From Pseudobutyrivibrio ruminis CF1b (lineage in GTDB: Bacteria; Bacillota; Clostridia; Lachnospirales; Lachnospiraceae), in the NCBI RefSeq assembly GCF_000424005.1, contig NZ_AUJB01000017.1, positions 104,236 to 168,235 of the forward strand: a stretch of DNA of 64,000 nucleotides. The letters run 5' to 3'. Shown here one piece after another: positions 8,185 to 16,956 of the stretch. The position numbers were made by a program, and so were the translations under genes. Below the pieces are notes generated by a model. The model searched no databases, was not told the origin of the DNA, and saw nothing but the letters and a program-made list of their open reading frames with translations. Within the stretch, counting starts at the first letter, position 1. Each line of letters starts with the position of its first letter.

Positions 8185-9156
8185 ATGAAAAAACTAAACA
8201 GGCAGGAAATCTTTAATATTATTCAGATTGGCCATAAGGGAGATGTGGCAAGCCGTACTTTCGATATTTTCATCACTGCAACCATCCTTATAAACGTTCT
8301 TGTGATGGTGCTCCAGACATACGAACAGTTCTCGCCATATGCTGATTTATTAAATGCTCTGTCTTTAATTACAATACTTATCTTCTGTGTGGAGTATGTA
8401 CTTAGAATATGGACTGCAGACCTGCTTTATCCAGAGGATTCCCGCCCAAAGGCTATAGTAAAATTCCTGCTATCCTTTGACGGTATAGTAGATTTATTTA
8501 CCATACTTCCATTTTTCTTCTTATCAGGATTTGTAGCATTTCGTATTCTTAGAGTAATAAGAATTTTCCACCTGTTTAGAATCAATGGGCAGTACGATTC
8601 TTTCGCAGTTATCTTTTCAGTTTTAAAGGAAAAGCGAAATCAGATTACATCTTCTCTCGTAATCCTGATGATTCTCATGCTGGCCAGCTCTATTGGAATT
8701 TACTACGCAGAACACGATGCTCAGCCTCGTGTATTCAGAAATGCCTTTTCAGGAATATGGTGGTCTGTTTCCACACTTCTTACAGTTGGATACGGTGACA
8801 TTTACCCTATCACTACTGCCGGACGTATTATGGCCATACTTACCGGTTTCCTGGGTGTTGGCGTCGTGGCTATCCCTACTGGTATCTTAAGTGCCGGATT
8901 CGTTGAGCACTACGCAAAGATGAAGCTACTTAACAATTTTGCCAGGGACGAGCAGATTGATTTGCTTACAATTCATGTTACAGAGGGACATTGTTGGAAT
9001 GGATTGAAGGTTTCAGAAATTGGGGTGCCAGATCATTTCCTTCCGGCTATCGTTACCCGAGAGGGTGAATCTATGATTCCTGTACAAGATTTGAAATTAA
9101 AAATCGGCGACACAGTCATACTGGCCGCCGAAGCTTATTTCTCACATACGTACTAA
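8185..9156 (+). CDS. Voltage-gated-type K+ channel with cytoplasmic regulatory tail
   Basis: A 323-residue membrane channel with a six-helix Kv-like layout. S1 to S3 occupy about residues 28-125. An S4-like voltage-sensing segment with spaced arginines (FRILRVIRIFHLFRI) lies near residues 117-131. The pore helix and filter TLLTVGYGDIYP lie near residues 197-208. The TVGYGD filter predicts potassium selectivity. The C-terminal 80 residues resemble a TrkA-C domain, which usually binds a ligand and gates flux. Its 3' end overlaps the convergent diguanylate cyclase gene by 15 bases, and no terminator lies between. It follows the amidase gene closely. Confidence 0.9.
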   Translation: MKKLNRQEIFNIIQIGHKGDVASRTFDIFITATILINVLVMVLQTYEQFSPYADLLNALSLITILIFCVEYVLRIWTADLLYPEDSRPKAIVKFLLSFDGIVDLFTILPFFFLSGFVAFRILRVIRIFHLFRINGQYDSFAVIFSVLKEKRNQITSSLVILMILMLASSIGIYYAEHDAQPRVFRNAFSGIWWSVSTLLTVGYGDIYPITTAGRIMAILTGFLGVGVVAIPTGILSAGFVEHYAKMKLLNNFARDEQIDLLTIHVTEGHCWNGLKVSEIGVPDHFLPAIVTREGESMIPVQDLKLKIGDTVILAAEAYFSHTY

Positions 9157-10629
9157 TGAATCGATTGCTTCACCAAATACTTCATCAGGTAAATCGTACA
9201 TTAGGACTTTATCTGCTCCCAAATCCTTCGCCAGTTTTTCTCCTTCCGGAGATTTAACAACGGCAAGGATTGGGATATTATTGAAGCTTTCTCTTTGCTT
9301 CATGTATTTCATTGTTAATACACCAAATTCATTATCTTCATTAACTTCCAGTAATACCAACTTCAGTTGCTTATGATACTGGCTTATGGTGCACAGAGCA
9401 TCATGGTCACTGGCTGCTGAAAGAATCTCAAAGGTTTCCCCTTTATATTCCTTCAACTTCTTAATAACATCCATTCTTCCATCATTTATGCTAATGAGAA
9501 TTGGCTTCTCATAATGACGATAGTCCACACTCCAAATTGTGCAGTTATTTTTGCCACCAATTTTTGATTTATAAAGAGCATCATCTGCCATCATAAACAC
9601 TTCATTGCTGTCGCGCATGCTATTACTGATAATAGCACCAATACTCATGGTAAATGGCTCGCTGTTGCCCAGATTTATATCGCTTAAAAGCTTCTGCAAA
9701 GCCCTGCAACGAGATTGAAGAATGGTAATATCACTCATTTGTGGCATCAATACCACAAACTCGTCTCCCCCATATCGTCCTGTAATATCGTAAGCTCTGA
9801 AACTGTCTAGCAATAATCTTCCCACATGTTCCAAAAGAATATCACCGGTGTTATGTCCAAGATTATCATTTACTGATTTGAAATCATCCAAATCCAAAAT
9901 CATCATGGCACAATAATCATCCTCAGGTTTTTGAAGGAAATATAAATCAATCTTTGAAAGAAGAGCACCCTTATTAAATACGTGAGTAAGCTTATCCAAC
10001 GAGCTTTCACCCTTCAGTTCCTTCATGGCCAAAGCCTCTCTGCTTCGCATCTCAAGAATAAGATGACCAAGGACCATGGAAACAGAATAAGCACCAAGGA
10101 TCATGTAAACATCTCGTCTAAACAAGTTAAAATCTTTGAAGGTATAAGAAAATGCGGAGAATGTAACAGTAGCTACCAGCTCCTCCCAACCATACTTATA
10201 CATCCTGTCTATATATAATGTAGGGAAAACAAGTATCAGCATCGGAACAAAATAGGCCTGCTTATCTGAATATACCACCGTATCAACAAGGATAAAGACC
10301 AGAGCAAGCCAAAAATAGAATGAGCAGCAAACTATTCCTGCCACTTGAGAACTTACTGGGCCGTGATTTAATAGATATACATTCACACGATATTGAATTA
10401 CCATCAGAGGAAGCATTAAGACATGAACCCATGAAATTCTGAAATCTGGAACGAAAATAAGAGCAATAACTATCATCAAAAGATAGATGATGGAAATGTA
10501 CATGCAGGCACGACGAAGCATGTACAGATTACCCTCATTGATTGAATCTATACATACTTCAAAATATTCATTGATATCTGCATTTTTCTGCTGGTGTTTC
10601 ACAACAGATCTATACATATGTCCCTGCAT
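9142..10629 (-). CDS. Membrane diguanylate cyclase (GGDEF) with C-terminal receiver-like domain
   Basis: Synthesises the second messenger c-di-GMP from two GTP. Residues 40-200 hold about six membrane segments without a recognisable sensor family. A coiled linker leads to the GGDEF domain at about residues 208-368, with an intact GRYGGDEF active site. RAYD lies five residues before GGDEF, matching the RxxD inhibitory site, so feedback inhibition by c-di-GMP is expected. After the GGDEF domain, residues 375-495 form a receiver-like fold (ILISINDGRMDVIKKL, LVLLEVNEDNEFGVLTM, IPILAVVKS) that appears to lack the phospho-acceptor aspartate. This order, cyclase then pseudo-receiver, is uncommon. 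The ATG has AAAGGTG upstream. Confidence 0.9.
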   Translation of the reverse strand: MQGHMYRSVVKHQQKNADINEYFEVCIDSINEGNLYMLRRACMYISIIYLLMIVIALIFVPDFRISWVHVLMLPLMVIQYRVNVYLLNHGPVSSQVAGIVCCSFYFWLALVFILVDTVVYSDKQAYFVPMLILVFPTLYIDRMYKYGWEELVATVTFSAFSYTFKDFNLFRRDVYMILGAYSVSMVLGHLILEMRSREALAMKELKGESSLDKLTHVFNKGALLSKIDLYFLQKPEDDYCAMMILDLDDFKSVNDNLGHNTGDILLEHVGRLLLDSFRAYDITGRYGGDEFVVLMPQMSDITILQSRCRALQKLLSDINLGNSEPFTMSIGAIISNSMRDSNEVFMMADDALYKSKIGGKNNCTIWSVDYRHYEKPILISINDGRMDVIKKLKEYKGETFEILSAASDHDALCTISQYHKQLKLVLLEVNEDNEFGVLTMKYMKQRESFNNIPILAVVKSPEGEKLAKDLGADKVLMYDLPDEVFGEAIDSLVRM

Positions 10630-10702
10630 TATATTTCACCTTTGCTTCAATGAATACTAATCACACAATAACGCTATCTTAAATGTATCAGATTATGATT
10701 TT

Positions 10703-12112
10703 CTATTGGTGTGTACACTGTGAATTTTCTGTGAGATATGTAAGTAAAGCGCAGGTTTCTGTATGTGTTGTATGACCGAACTGATCACAGACAGTATATT
10801 TCTGTAAGCTATATCCATTTGCCTCAAGATGCTTTAGGTCTCTGGCTAATGTAGCGCTGTCGCAGCTGACGTAAACAATACGGGCCGGCTGCATCTTAAT
10901 CATGGTATCAAGTGCTGTAACATCACAGCCTTTTCTTGGTGGATCCACCATAATGACATCTGGGTGTGACATCTTTTCATAAATTTCTGGAAGAACTACC
11001 TCTGCCTCGCCACAGTAGAACTCAGCATTATCAAGACCATTAAGCTTAGCGTTTGCCTTTGCATTTTCGATGGCCTGTGGCACTACCTCGATTCCTATTA
11101 CTCTGCCAGCATGCTTTGCCATTGAAAGGGAAATAGTTCCGATTCCACAATATAGATCCCAAACCTCTTCTGTGCCGTGTAAATCTGCATATTCTAAGGC
11201 CTTGCTATATAAACGTTCCATCTGGTCATGGTTGACCTGATAGAAGGAATTTGCGCTGATATCAAAAGCGATGGTATCACCATTTTCAAGAGTGATAGTG
11301 TCTCTGATAGCATCCTTGCCGTAAAGTGTCTTTGTCTCAAATCCCATGATAACATTGTCACGACGAGTGTTGATATTAAGAACCAGGGAAGCTAGCTCTG
11401 GCTCTACTTTTTTCACATGGGAAATCAGCGAATCGACCTTTGGAAGCTTGTCTCCATTTACAACCACGCAGACCATGGTCTCGCCTGTAGCCTTGCCTTC
11501 ACGGACAAGCACATGGCGGATAACACCCTTTCCAGTAGTCTCATCATAAGGAGCAAGGTTGCATTCCTTCATGTAATCAATTACCGCATATACGATATCC
11601 ATGCTCTTCTTTGAGCAAAGCTTACAATCCTCTGATGGAATGATTCTGTGACTGCGTGCACCGTAAAATCCAGCAACAATATTGCCTTCTTTATCAAGGC
11701 CCACAGGTACCTGTGCCTTATTTCTGTAGCGAAGTGGATCCGTCATGCCAAGGATAGGCTCTCTGATAGAATCCACAAAATCTCTGTCATATCCGCCTAT
11801 TTTCACAAGGTTATTGGCAACAATGCTGTCCTTCAGCTCCAGCTGCTTGACATAATCCACCTGCATAATCTGGCAGCCACCACACTGTCTGGCATTAGGG
11901 CAGGCAGGCTCTACTCTGAACGGTGATGGCTCAACAACCTCTTTTAACGCTGCAAAACAGTATGTCTTTTTCACCTTAGTAATGATGACATCACAAAGGT
12001 CGCCAGCAACTGCGTCTTTGACAAAAATGGTCACACCATCAGTGTGACCAATTCCAGCCCCTTCAAGGGACATATCTTCTATTGTTAATCTTACAATATC
12101 GTTTTTATTCAT
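10703..12112 (-). CDS. rlmD: 23S rRNA (uracil-C5)-methyltransferase, RlmD/RumA family
   Basis: A SAM-dependent enzyme that methylates C5 of a uridine in 23S rRNA (or the related RlmCD position in Firmicutes). An N-terminal TRAM domain (residues 1-60) binds RNA. The cysteines in CPNARQCGGC near residue 80, together with EDCKLC near residue 160, fit the [4Fe-4S] site. The SAM pocket reads DLYCGIGTISLSMA near residue 318. The catalytic cysteine is in VYVSCDSATLARDL near residue 412. It shares one base with the stop codon of the upstream YhaM-like gene (TAATG), so translation is coupled. Several paralogues with different uridine targets exist in this phylum, so the exact position methylated is uncertain. 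Confidence 0.9.
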   Translation of the reverse strand: MNKNDIVRLTIEDMSLEGAGIGHTDGVTIFVKDAVAGDLCDVIITKVKKTYCFAALKEVVEPSPFRVEPACPNARQCGGCQIMQVDYVKQLELKDSIVANNLVKIGGYDRDFVDSIREPILGMTDPLRYRNKAQVPVGLDKEGNIVAGFYGARSHRIIPSEDCKLCSKKSMDIVYAVIDYMKECNLAPYDETTGKGVIRHVLVREGKATGETMVCVVVNGDKLPKVDSLISHVKKVEPELASLVLNINTRRDNVIMGFETKTLYGKDAIRDTITLENGDTIAFDISANSFYQVNHDQMERLYSKALEYADLHGTEEVWDLYCGIGTISLSMAKHAGRVIGIEVVPQAIENAKANAKLNGLDNAEFYCGEAEVVLPEIYEKMSHPDVIMVDPPRKGCDVTALDTMIKMQPARIVYVSCDSATLARDLKHLEANGYSLQKYTVCDQFGHTTHTETCALLTYLTENSQCTHQ

Positions 12113-13062
12113 TAATTCTTTCCTGTTCTACGGATGTTTGAATCAAGCAGACGATTAAATCCCTGCCATGTCAAATTGTTCTCCTCAACATTCTCAAGAG
12201 CCTCGTAGATAGTCTCAAGCTTTGCATCGATATTATCAGCAAATGAAAGAGCAATAGCCTCTGCAATAGCTGGCTTCTTAGGTGAACCAAATTCAAGCTC
12301 TCCGTGATGTGAAAGGATACAGTGGATAAGCTCTTTACGCTTAACAGCTGGGAATCCTTCGATATCATCGATAGCTCTGTCTACCATCGTAGCTCCTACG
12401 TATATGTGGCCAAGAAGCTGACCCTCATCTGTGTAATCGTTGCGTGGGAACTCTGAGAGCTCCTTTACCTTACCGATATCGTGGAAGATAGCGGCAGTGA
12501 TAAGTAAATCTCTGTCTAAGAATGGGTACTGTCTGCTGAAATAATCGCAGTTTGTAGCAACTGAAAGTGTGTGCTCCAAAAGACCGCCTGTAAAACCGTG
12601 ATGAACAGACTTGGCTGCTGAGTGAGCTTTGAACTCCTCGATAAATGCCTGATCTTCAACGAAATATTTCTTGAGTAATGCCTTCATGTAAGGTGCCTGG
12701 ATGGAATTGATAAGAGCCATCAAATCATTCCACATAACACCGATGTCCTTCTTGCTGGATGGGATGTAATCTGAGATATCAAACTCACCCTCATTAGCCT
12801 TGCGAAGGCGCTTTATATTGAACTGTAATGCACCATTCCAGCTGGTGATATCACCTGTAACTGTGATGAAATCCAACTCATCGTAATCGCTGATGCCCTC
12901 GGAATCTACATCCCAAATCTTTGCATCGATAGTGCCAGTCTTATCGCATAATGTAAGTGACTCAAAAGCCTTTCCTGTCTTAGAAATGCCCTGTGTCTTC
13001 TTCTTGCACAAGTAAGTCTCTGTGCCTCTGTCTCCCTCTCTGAGGGTGTTAATGTACTTCAT
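12112..13062 (-). CDS. yhaM: 3'-5' exoribonuclease, YhaM family
   Basis: A cytoplasmic 3'-5' exonuclease with an N-terminal OB-fold (residues 1-100) and a metal-dependent HD domain (AAIFHDIGKVKELSE near residues 190-204; upstream H in EHTLSVA). YhaM trims RNA 3' ends in Firmicutes. The longer reading frame begins with TTG at 13086 without a clear binding site. The ATG at 13062 has GGAG seven bases upstream and gives the familiar MKYINTLREGD start, so I use 13062 (316 residues). It is translationally coupled to rlmD downstream. Confidence 0.88.
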   Translation of the reverse strand: MKYINTLREGDRGTETYLCKKKTQGISKTGKAFESLTLCDKTGTIDAKIWDVDSEGISDYDELDFITVTGDITSWNGALQFNIKRLRKANEGEFDISDYIPSSKKDIGVMWNDLMALINSIQAPYMKALLKKYFVEDQAFIEEFKAHSAAKSVHHGFTGGLLEHTLSVATNCDYFSRQYPFLDRDLLITAAIFHDIGKVKELSEFPRNDYTDEGQLLGHIYVGATMVDRAIDDIEGFPAVKRKELIHCILSHHGELEFGSPKKPAIAEAIALSFADNIDAKLETIYEALENVEENNLTWQGFNRLLDSNIRRTGKN

Positions 13063-13167
13063 GTATATCTCCAATCTAAGCTCCAAAGGAGCCGCGCAGC
13101 ATAAGCTGCAATTTAGCTTCTTTAATTATAAGGGATGAAGTCAGCATAATCAATGACTAGACCATGA

Positions 13168-13238
13168 GCGAAAATATAAATTATTTCACTTATTTTTAAT
13201 CGTTTTCGCACATTTTATATGTTAGGATTTTCATATAA
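13168..13238 (+). promoter_or_regulatory. Candidate operators before the beta-galactosidase gene
   Basis: GCGAAAA at 13168-13174 and TTTTCGC at 13203-13209 form separated inverted arms. TTATATG near 13215 and CATATAA near 13232 form a second pair close to the ribosome binding site. Such half-sites are typical targets of carbohydrate repressors or activators, but no local sugar regulator is encoded here. I could not pick a convincing -35/-10 pair. Confidence 0.4.
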
Positions 13239-13250
13239 GGAGAAGTAACT

Positions 13251-15290
13251 ATGAGTAAGATTTTATTTCCTCAGGTTAAAGGCATGCTCCACGGGGGAGA
13301 CTACAACCCAGAGCAATGGCTGGACAGACCTGACATTTTAGAAAAAGATATTCAATACATGAAGGAGGCTGGCATAAACACAGTCACTATGGGTGTATTT
13401 TCATGGGCAGTTCATGAACCTACAGAAGGCAACATCAGCTTCGACTGGCTTGCTAAAATCATGGATAAGCTCTATGAAAACGGCATATATACAGTACTTG
13501 CCACTCCAACTGGTGCACGTCCTGCATGGCTTGATGAGAAATATCCTTCAGCTATGAGATGTGATGAGCGCGGCGTTAGAAATCACCACGGTGTACGCCA
13601 TAATCATTGTATGCAGTCTCCAGAATTTAGGGAAAGAGTTCGCATTATGGACACTGCTCTTGCCCAGAGATTTGCCAACCATCCAGGACTTTTAATGTGG
13701 CACATTTCAAATGAGCTGAGCGGCTACTGCTACTGCGATACCTGTCGCAAGAAATTCCAGGAGTGGCTTGCTGACCGCTATGACCATGACATAAATAAGC
13801 TTAACAAAGCATGGTGGACCACCTTCTGGTCTCACACCTTCAATAGTTTTGATCAGATTGACCCACCTTATGCAAATGGTGAAAACTGCGTACTTGGGCT
13901 AAATCTTGACTGGAAGAGATTTACCACATGGTCTGCTACAGATTTCATGAGATTCGAGATAGATACTCTTCGTGCTGCTGGCGCAAAAGAGCCTACTACC
14001 ACCAATTTCATGGAGATGTTCTACGATTATGATTACTGGTATATGAGCAAATTCATCGATGTTATCAGCTGGGATAATTATCCTGAAATACATAACAACC
14101 GGCAGTCAGACTCTGAACACCTTTTAGAGCGAAGCTTTAACCACGCACTATTTAGAAGTTTCAAGCCTGAGCAGCCGTTTATGATGATGGAATCAGCTCC
14201 TGGTCTTGTAAATTGGAGACCTTACAATAAATATCGTCGTCCTGGAATGCACAAACTGATTTCCATGCAGGCAATCGCAGCAGGCTCCGATACTGTTCAG
14301 TATTTCCAGATTAGAAAAAGCCGTGGCTCTTCTGAACAATGGCATGGTGCTGTCATCGACCATATTGGCACAAACGACACAAGAATTTTCAAAGAGGTAG
14401 CTTCTCTTGGCGCTGATTTGAAAAATATCTCAGAAATTACCGGCTCTGTTTCTGATAACAAAGTAGCTATCATTTATGATTGGGATAACCGTTGGGCCAT
14501 TGATGATGCCTGGGCACTTGCCAATGAAACCAAGAAATTCGATGAGACCTGCATAAATATTTACAATGAATTCATGCATTTGGGCATTGAGCCAGATATT
14601 GTTTCTTCAGATAGTGACTGGAGCAAATATAAGGTCATCTGCGGACCAATGCTCTATGTTCTTCATGATGGAATCGGCCAGAAAATAAGTGATTTCGTCA
14701 GCAATGGTGGTGAATTTATGGCTACATATTTCACCGGCTATGTTAATAAGGATCTACTTGCAAATCTTGGTGGCTTCCCTGGTGATGGCCTGGATAAAGT
14801 CTTTGGTCTTCGTTCTGAGGAAATCGACACACTTTATGCTGAGGATCAGGTGACAATCAGGATTCGTGACAAGGCCAGCACAAGCACACATTCTGCTGCA
14901 GTCTATGATTATCAGGAGCTGCTTCGTGATGTTTCAGCTGATGTCATTGCTCACTATGAGAATGATTACATGGCTGGTACTCCCGCCATTACCTGCAATA
15001 AATATGGCAAGGGACACGCTTACTACGTGGCATGTCGCACCAATCAGCATGATATCGAATTCATTTATCGTGAGATGCTTGCTCATGCGGATATTCCATT
15101 TGCAAAGCTTCCTGAAGGTGTTGAAAAACACAGCAGGTATTCTGACGATACTGCATATGATTTCTATCTGAATTGCACTGAAGATGAAAAAACAATTACT
15201 GATGTTTCTGGTGTAGATTTACTTACAGGCTCTGAGGTAAGCGGCGAATTAAATCTTGGCAGATATCAGGTTGCAATAATTAAAAAATAG
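13251..15290 (+). CDS. GH42 beta-galactosidase
   Basis: A 679-residue intracellular (no signal peptide) glycoside hydrolase family 42 enzyme releasing terminal galactose from oligosaccharides. The GH42 barrel starts with the signature HGGDYNPEQW near residue 14. The acid/base glutamate is E155 in HISNELSG and the nucleophile is E314 in MMMESAPG. Cysteines at 120, 160, 162 and 165 match the zinc cluster of many GH42 enzymes. A middle trimerisation domain (about residues 390-600) and a short beta domain follow, giving normal length. The ATG has AAGGAG upstream. It stands alone, closed by a terminator. Its natural substrate, for example galactan or milk oligosaccharides rather than lactose, cannot be decided. 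Confidence 0.93.
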   Translation: MSKILFPQVKGMLHGGDYNPEQWLDRPDILEKDIQYMKEAGINTVTMGVFSWAVHEPTEGNISFDWLAKIMDKLYENGIYTVLATPTGARPAWLDEKYPSAMRCDERGVRNHHGVRHNHCMQSPEFRERVRIMDTALAQRFANHPGLLMWHISNELSGYCYCDTCRKKFQEWLADRYDHDINKLNKAWWTTFWSHTFNSFDQIDPPYANGENCVLGLNLDWKRFTTWSATDFMRFEIDTLRAAGAKEPTTTNFMEMFYDYDYWYMSKFIDVISWDNYPEIHNNRQSDSEHLLERSFNHALFRSFKPEQPFMMMESAPGLVNWRPYNKYRRPGMHKLISMQAIAAGSDTVQYFQIRKSRGSSEQWHGAVIDHIGTNDTRIFKEVASLGADLKNISEITGSVSDNKVAIIYDWDNRWAIDDAWALANETKKFDETCINIYNEFMHLGIEPDIVSSDSDWSKYKVICGPMLYVLHDGIGQKISDFVSNGGEFMATYFTGYVNKDLLANLGGFPGDGLDKVFGLRSEEIDTLYAEDQVTIRIRDKASTSTHSAAVYDYQELLRDVSADVIAHYENDYMAGTPAITCNKYGKGHAYYVACRTNQHDIEFIYREMLAHADIPFAKLPEGVEKHSRYSDDTAYDFYLNCTEDEKTITDVSGVDLLTGSEVSGELNLGRYQVAIIKK

Positions 15291-15302
15291 TAAACGTAAA
15301 TT

Positions 15303-15332
15303 GAGCGAGGCTTTTTGGCCCCGCTCATTTTT
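15303..15332 (+). terminator. Terminator of the beta-galactosidase gene
   Basis: GAGCGAGGC and GGCCCCGCTC form a stem with one mismatch around a T-rich loop, followed by A and a run of T residues, 13 bases past the stop codon. Confidence 0.85.
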
Positions 15333-15346
15333 AAAGGAGAACTATA

Positions 15347-15370
15347 ATGAAAAATATTATAGAGAACTAG
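15347..15370 (+). other. Seven-codon mini-ORF with a strong ribosome binding site
   Basis: AAGGAG at 15334-15339 precedes ATG at 15347 and the frame MKNIIEN ends at a TAG. It lies just after the GH42 terminator, then the DNA runs into the 3' end of a convergent gene. It may be the stump of a second gene of a former galactosidase operon, or chance. Confidence 0.3.
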
Positions 15371-15399
15371 CACCTTTAAATATCTATCAAAATGTAGAA

Positions 15400-16008
15400 T
15401 TAATTGAATTCTACAGAATCAATTATCATTGAAAGCTCATCGCTTACCATCATATCTACTTCTTCATCAGTTCCCATATACTCAACACACTCGAATAAAA
15501 TAGTCTGTCCATTGTGCTCTACAACGATTGCTGTGTCGTATAAACCTAAGCCCTCTCCTACCTCAGATTCCATACAAACCCAATATGCGAACTTCTCATC
15601 TATAGTAAAAGGTCCTTCGTGAGTAGTAGCTTTATCACCCCACATTGCAACTAACTCATCTCTGGCTTCCTCTGTTGTCATACCTGTAAGTGTTGAAACG
15701 GTAACCATGCATCTGCCTGAGCAGTCGCCGGTGTAATCAAATCCTACGAAATCATTTCCTTCTTCTACCTGGAATACTTCTGAATTGTACTGAACTGTCC
15801 AACCTTCCTTACCTTCAAATGTCTTATATTCTGGGAGGCAATACTCTGTAACTGTTACATTCTCAAGCTCTGCTGCTGTTACTGTTGGAACATAATCATC
15901 TCCTGTTACTTCAAATACTTCTCCCTTGACTCCTGCAACTACTAACATTGATGTTATTGCTACAAGACCTAAGCTCATCATTCCTTTTACTAACTTTTCA
16001 AAACTCAT
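15400..16008 (-). CDS. Exported or membrane-anchored protein of unknown function
   Basis: A 202-residue protein I do not recognise. The N-terminus (MSFEKLVKGMMSLGLVAITSMLVVAG) is a signal peptide or single membrane anchor. The remainder is acidic, with about residues 50-200 alternating hydrophobic and polar residues as in beta-sheet proteins. It carries four scattered cysteines (CLPEY, CSGRC, CMES, FECVEY) and a WTVQYNSEVF stretch reminiscent of small secreted lipase/PsbP-like domains, but this is weak. A strong AGGAGG lies before the ATG. It is followed by the convergent GH42 gene and is separated from the DUF4097 gene by a terminator, so it is probably transcribed alone. Confidence 0.75.
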   Translation of the reverse strand: MSFEKLVKGMMSLGLVAITSMLVVAGVKGEVFEVTGDDYVPTVTAAELENVTVTEYCLPEYKTFEGKEGWTVQYNSEVFQVEEGNDFVGFDYTGDCSGRCMVTVSTLTGMTTEEARDELVAMWGDKATTHEGPFTIDEKFAYWVCMESEVGEGLGLYDTAIVVEHNGQTILFECVEYMGTDEEVDMMVSDELSMIIDSVEFN

Positions 16009-16112
16009 TTCTTTGTCCTCCTAATACTACCTCTGTTTCCTCATCCCTTCCTTTATTCTGATGCCATATTATCATCCCGATTATCACACAAGTGTCACAG
16101 CAAAAATTAAAT

Positions 16113-16144
16113 AAAAACGAGGCACCTATGATTAAAGCGCCTCG
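16113..16144 (-). terminator. Terminator of the padR-HAAS-DUF4097 operon
   Basis: On the minus strand CGAGGC and GCCTCG pair around a 15-base loop, followed by TTTTTAT. It lies about 20 bases past the DUF4097 stop. Confidence 0.8.
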
Positions 16145-16164
16145 CTGTATTGCTATATTAAATA

Positions 16165-16953
16165 TTATTTGCTGTTAACGTTGACACTGCCAAAAGCACA
16201 ATCAACATCAATATTTTTTCTTTCTGTACTAGGAGCATCAATATCTACATCACCAAAATCGCATGCACACTCAATCTGGTCGTAAGTACCTGTAATATCA
16301 ATATCACCTGCATTTGCACTTACCTCAGCTGACTTAGCTGTAGAATCCATAAGATTGAGATCACCTGCATTTGCATCGATACCAATTTTTTCTGCTGTCA
16401 CATTCTTTACATCGATGTCTCCTGCGTTAGCATCAATATCAATCTTCTCAGCTGTAATATTATTAATATCGATATCTCCAGCATTTGCATCGATATCAAA
16501 ATCATCTGCCTGAATATCCTTGATATCAATATCTCCTGCTGCAATGTCAATCTTTAGAGAGTCTAACTTTGTATTGTTTGGGACAACTATATCTAGCTTA
16601 TAACCATCAAGGTTCTTCTTATGCTTAGCACTATCTTTCTGAACAATTGTAAGCTTTCCACCTTTAAGCTCTACAGTTGGCTCATACTTTTCAGGGAAGC
16701 TTGAATCTACAGAAAGCTGGCTGCCATACTTGATATTAATATCAGCTGCACTCATATCGATGACAATATCTGTTACCTTTTCATTTGAAAAATCATAATT
16801 CCTTGTCTCTGAATTTCCGTTGTGCCAGCCGTCACTGAACCAGCTAAAACCGCCAAAGTTCATAATGTGTCCCCACATAGCTGCCACTACAATAATTAGT
16901 GTAACCAACCATATTATAACTAAATATTTCTTAGTCCATTTCTTATTTTCCAT
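16165..16953 (-). CDS. Membrane-anchored DUF4097 beta-helix-like repeat protein
   Basis: A 262-residue protein with one membrane helix near residues 9-28 (YLVIIWLVTLIIVVAAM) and a long extracytoplasmic part. Residues 70-262 are built from short beta-strand repeats in which NAGDIDI recurs at least four times (IDIDANAGDIDI pattern about every 20 residues), the hallmark of the DUF4097 family. The repeats are visible in the DNA between about 16310 and 16510. No catalytic function is known for the family; it accompanies PadR and HAAS-domain proteins, which suggests a role in envelope sensing. It starts 3 bases after the HAAS gene stop with GGAGGA upstream. Third gene of the operon. Confidence 0.85.
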   Translation of the reverse strand: MENKKWTKKYLVIIWLVTLIIVVAAMWGHIMNFGGFSWFSDGWHNGNSETRNYDFSNEKVTDIVIDMSAADINIKYGSQLSVDSSFPEKYEPTVELKGGKLTIVQKDSAKHKKNLDGYKLDIVVPNNTKLDSLKIDIAAGDIDIKDIQADDFDIDANAGDIDINNITAEKIDIDANAGDIDVKNVTAEKIGIDANAGDLNLMDSTAKSAEVSANAGDIDITGTYDQIECACDFGDVDIDAPSTERKNIDVDCAFGSVNVNSK

Positions 16954-16956
16954 TGC

